From the NCBI GenBank assembly GCA_023397045.1, contig JAEWUR010000591.1:1-8449 (forward strand): a DNA stretch of 8,449 bases, written 5' to 3'. This DNA is from Planctomycetota bacterium. GTDB lineage: Bacteria; Planctomycetota; Planctomycetia; Pirellulales; Thermoguttaceae. Within the stretch, counting starts at the first letter, position 1. Each line of letters starts with the position of its first letter. The notes beneath the pieces were generated by a model that was not told the origin of the DNA, searched no databases, and was given only the letters and a program-made list of their open reading frames with translations. This document shows, in pieces, positions 6,626 to 8,449 of this stretch. The translations under genes and the position numbers were made by a program.

Positions 6626-6764
6626 TGGTCTGTCCAATTCAAATTTACGAATGGACTGAACATCGTAACCCGAAGCGTAAGCGAGGCTGTCGCTCGCTTA
6701 CGCTTCGGGTTACGATTCTGTCGCACCGAATCTGCATTAGTAACGACGATCTGGACAGACCACT
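6624..6764. repeat. MITE-like element with 13-bp terminal inverted repeats and internal hairpin
   Basis: Perfect terminal inverted repeats AGTGGTCTGTCCA (6624-6636) and TGGACAGACCACT (6752-6764) bound a 141-bp segment. Inside is a perfect 24-bp inverted repeat (6662-6685 with 6693-6716) with a 7-base loop; its core is TAACCCGAAGCGTAAGCGAG. I recall closely similar TAACCCGAAGCG repeats as common in Planctomycete genomes, but could not check. There is no open frame and no clear target-site duplication. It fills nearly all of the gap between the convergent GT2 and epimerase genes, so in RNA it could act as a terminator or 3'-end stabiliser for both. It overlaps the GT2 stop codon at 6623-6625. 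Confidence 0.82.
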
Positions 6765-6773
6765 TGGCGGCGT

Positions 6774-7715
6774 CTACCCCTCGATGCACTGCCGGTAGTA
6801 GTCGATCGACCGGCGCAGGCCGTTCTCGAAATCGACCTGCGGCTCATAGCCTAGCACCTCGCGGGCGAGCGAGATGTCGGCTTCGCTCTGACGAACGTCG
6901 CCCAGTCGCGCCGGCTCGAACCGGGGCTTGATGTTCGTGCCCAAGAATTGGTTGAGCAGGTCCAACAGCGTCAAGAGTGTGATCGATCGCCCGTCGGCGG
7001 CGTTGATCGTTCGTCCGGCGGCGCCCGGCGCATCGGCCGCCAACAGATTCGCATGCACCACGTTCGCGACGAACGAAAAATCGCGTGATTGCAGCCCGTC
7101 GCCGTAGATCGTGATCGGCCGGCCTTCGAGCATGGCCGTGATGAACAGCGGAATCACGGCCGAGTATTGACTGTTCGGGTCCTGGCGCGGGCCAAAAACG
7201 TTGAAATATCGAATGGCCACCGTTTCGAGTCCGTAGCTCGACCAGAACGCTTGGCAATAGAGCTCGCCGGCCAGTTTGGCGGCTGCATAGGGCGAAAGCG
7301 GATCGGGCAGGTCGGTCTCGCGCTTGCGGTCGTTCGTGCGATTGCCGTAAGCCGCGCTGCTGGCGGCATAAACGACGCGCCGTACGCCCGCACGCCTCGC
7401 GGCATCGAGTACCGTCACAACGCCGGTCGCGCAGGCCCCGTGGCTGTCCAACGGACGCTCGACGCTCAACGGGACCGAAGCCAACGCCGCTTCATGGAAA
7501 ACGCAATCGACGCCTTCAACGCATCTCCGCACCAAATCGGCATCCGTCACGTCGCCTTCGACGAACTCGATGCGGTCGCGCAGCGCGTCGAGGTTCGACA
7601 GCCGCCCGGTCGAAAGGTTATCGAGCACGCGGACGCGATCACCGCGATCGACGAGTGCCTCGACGATGTTCGAGCCAATGAATCCCGCCCCGCCGGTCAC
7701 AAGAAATGTCCGCAT
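6774..7715 (-). CDS. NAD-dependent nucleotide-sugar 4-epimerase/dehydratase (extended SDR)
   Basis: The product has 313 residues, typical for the family. The Rossmann motif GGAGFIG (8-14) and Asp32 in VLDNLSTG bind NAD. The active site shows YAASSAAYG (116-124) and Tyr143-x3-Lys147 in SPYAAAKLAGE. The stretch VFGPRQDPNSQYSAVIP (173-189), IYGDGLQSRDFSFVANVV (203-220) and the C-terminal LGDVRQSEADIS resemble UDP-N-acetylglucosamine 4-epimerases of the WbpP type. UDP-glucose 4-epimerase and UDP-glucuronate-type relatives share these motifs, so the exact substrate is open. It acts in the cytoplasm and probably supplies a nucleotide sugar for surface glycans, which fits the convergent GT2/YfhO operon. 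The ATG at 7715 is chosen for its GGGAGGG site five bases upstream and for placing the Rossmann motif at the N terminus; an in-frame ATG at 7763 would add 16 unlike residues. The stop codon lies nine bases from the MITE-like element. Confidence 0.92.
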   Translation of the reverse strand: MRTFLVTGGAGFIGSNIVEALVDRGDRVRVLDNLSTGRLSNLDALRDRIEFVEGDVTDADLVRRCVEGVDCVFHEAALASVPLSVERPLDSHGACATGVVTVLDAARRAGVRRVVYAASSAAYGNRTNDRKRETDLPDPLSPYAAAKLAGELYCQAFWSSYGLETVAIRYFNVFGPRQDPNSQYSAVIPLFITAMLEGRPITIYGDGLQSRDFSFVANVVHANLLAADAPGAAGRTINAADGRSITLLTLLDLLNQFLGTNIKPRFEPARLGDVRQSEADISLAREVLGYEPQVDFENGLRRSIDYYRQCIEG

Positions 7716-7720
7716 GGACA

Positions 7721-7727
7721 CCCTCCC
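7721..7727 (-). promoter_or_regulatory. Shine-Dalgarno site of the epimerase gene
   Basis: On the minus strand GGGAGGG lies five bases before the ATG at 7715. It decides this start over the in-frame ATG at 7763. Confidence 0.7.
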
Positions 7728-7735
7728 AAAACAAA

Positions 7736-7772
7736 GACGCCCCAATGTAATACTATACAACAAAGGGGCGTC
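7736..7772 (-). promoter_or_regulatory. Inverted repeat around a -10-like sequence upstream of the epimerase gene
   Basis: A perfect 8-bp inverted repeat, GACGCCCC (7765-7772 on the minus strand) and GGGGCGTC (7736-7743), encloses 21 A/T-rich bases that read TTGTATAGTATTACA in part. TATAGT could be a -10 box of an epimerase promoter, with the repeat acting as an operator. Alternatively, the repeat plus the following TTTGTTTT could form a large-loop terminator for the thioredoxin gene upstream. The sequence alone does not decide between these. Confidence 0.4.
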
Positions 7773-7828
7773 GTCGCCTTCTCGGGACGGGAAAAGGCGT
7801 TCTGGACCGGTTGTGATTCAAAACGCGA

Positions 7829-8353
7829 TTATCCGTGTCGTGCCGCGCGATCGTCGCGGGCGACCTCGCTCGGATTGGTCGCAGGCTCGGACTTCTCGGG
7901 ATCCTTCGCCGACGTATCGTCTGTCGTCGAGGTCGATCCGGTCTCGGCTTCGGCGACGCCGTCATTGATGAACTGCTCGACGCTCTCGACGCTTTGCCCG
8001 CCGACCAACGACTTCTTGACCCAGCCGTCGCCCTTCTTGCGGAACATCAGAAGCTGCGGAATCGGACCGCCGCCGATCAATTTCTCGGCAAGCTCGCTTT
8101 CGCGATCCGGGTTCACCATCGCAAACACGACTTTGCGGAGCGTGCCATTGTCGCGAACGCGCGGCATCACGGTTTTTTTCATGGTCTGACACGGCGGGCA
8201 CCAATCGGTGCTGACCATCACGACCAGCGGCTTGCCGGTCTCGTCGACGGTCTCTCGCGCCTCGGAATAGCTCTCGCTCGAGATCGGCGTCGCCTCAACG
8301 CCGACGGTGAACATCGCGGTATGCACAACGGCGGCCATCAAAAACGATGTCAT
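7829..8353 (-). CDS. Secreted thioredoxin-fold protein (WCPPC)
   Basis: The 174-residue product has one thioredoxin domain (about 25-135). The redox motif is VSTDWCPPCQTMKK (47-60, Cys52 and Cys55), and the cis-proline lies in GPIPQLLMF (Pro99). The first 21 residues are hydrophobic and end in VEA/T, which suggests a signal peptide or anchor, although the usual positive charge at the start is missing. The role is probably thiol-disulfide exchange or protein folding outside the cytoplasm; CPPC rather than CGPC is common in secreted thioredoxin-like proteins. The C-terminal 40 residues are polar, rich in Thr, Ser, Asp, Glu and Ala, and likely disordered. The ATG at 8353 is supported by AAGGAG (8361-8366) seven bases upstream. 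It lies 113 bases upstream of the epimerase on the same strand, so co-transcription is possible. No link to the sugar pathway is evident. Confidence 0.88.
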   Translation of the reverse strand: MTSFLMAAVVHTAMFTVGVEATPISSESYSEARETVDETGKPLVVMVSTDWCPPCQTMKKTVMPRVRDNGTLRKVVFAMVNPDRESELAEKLIGGGPIPQLLMFRKKGDGWVKKSLVGGQSVESVEQFINDGVAEAETGSTSTTDDTSAKDPEKSEPATNPSEVARDDRAARHG

Positions 8354-8449
8354 GCAGAAACTCCTTTTCCAAAGTTCCGGGTGTGACGTGGCGGGAAAGC
8401 CGGTCGCTCGGGCAACGGAAGGTCCACTTCCTGACGCTGAGCATTTTTT

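Noticed and set aside
7089..8189. Long open + frame (366 codons) opposite the epimerase and thioredoxin genes
   Set aside because: The minus strand has clear motifs (GGAGFIG, YxxxK, WCPPC) and ribosome-binding sites; the + product is Arg/Ala-rich and featureless.

Overview
The window looks like chromosomal DNA of a Planctomycete, probably of the Pirellulales type. This is inferred, not proven. The grounds are moderately high GC content, loosely spaced short operons, a lone Flp-type pilin, a tiny CxxC/CxxC zinc-ribbon membrane protein, and palindromic intergenic repeats of a kind I associate with that phylum. I see no rRNA, tRNA, CRISPR array, phage gene or intact transposase.

Layout. Positions 1-385 hold no convincing gene. 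On the + strand follow a short alpha/alpha-toroid (prenyltransferase/squalene-oxidase repeat) protein (386-1264), a DUF362 protein with a twin-arginine signal (1296-2321), and a 59-residue zinc-ribbon membrane protein (2447-2626) closed by an intrinsic terminator. A palindromic element (2703-2834) fills the gap to a convergent Flp-type pilin gene on the minus strand (2832-3026). Next, on the + strand, is a two-gene operon overlapping by ATGA: a large YfhO-like multi-pass membrane protein of GT-C type (3180-5495) and a membrane-anchored family 2 glycosyltransferase (5492-6625). A second element with perfect 13-bp terminal inverted repeats (6624-6764) separates this operon from a convergent minus-strand pair: an NAD-dependent nucleotide-sugar epimerase (6774-7715) and, upstream of it, a secreted thioredoxin-fold protein (7829-8353).

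How the genes may work together. The GT2/YfhO pair fits the common scheme in which the GT2 enzyme charges a polyprenyl phosphate with a sugar on the cytoplasmic side and a GT-C membrane enzyme transfers that sugar outside. The nearby epimerase could supply the nucleotide sugar. The toroid and DUF362 genes form a separate co-directional pair of unknown function. The Flp pilin has no tad assembly genes beside it here.

The most unusual observation is structural. Both intergenic elements (132 and 141 bp) lie between convergent genes, both contain long nested hairpins, and in both the element's terminal inverted repeat carries the TAG stop codon of the neighbouring gene. No clearly new multi-gene defence or metabolic system is visible.
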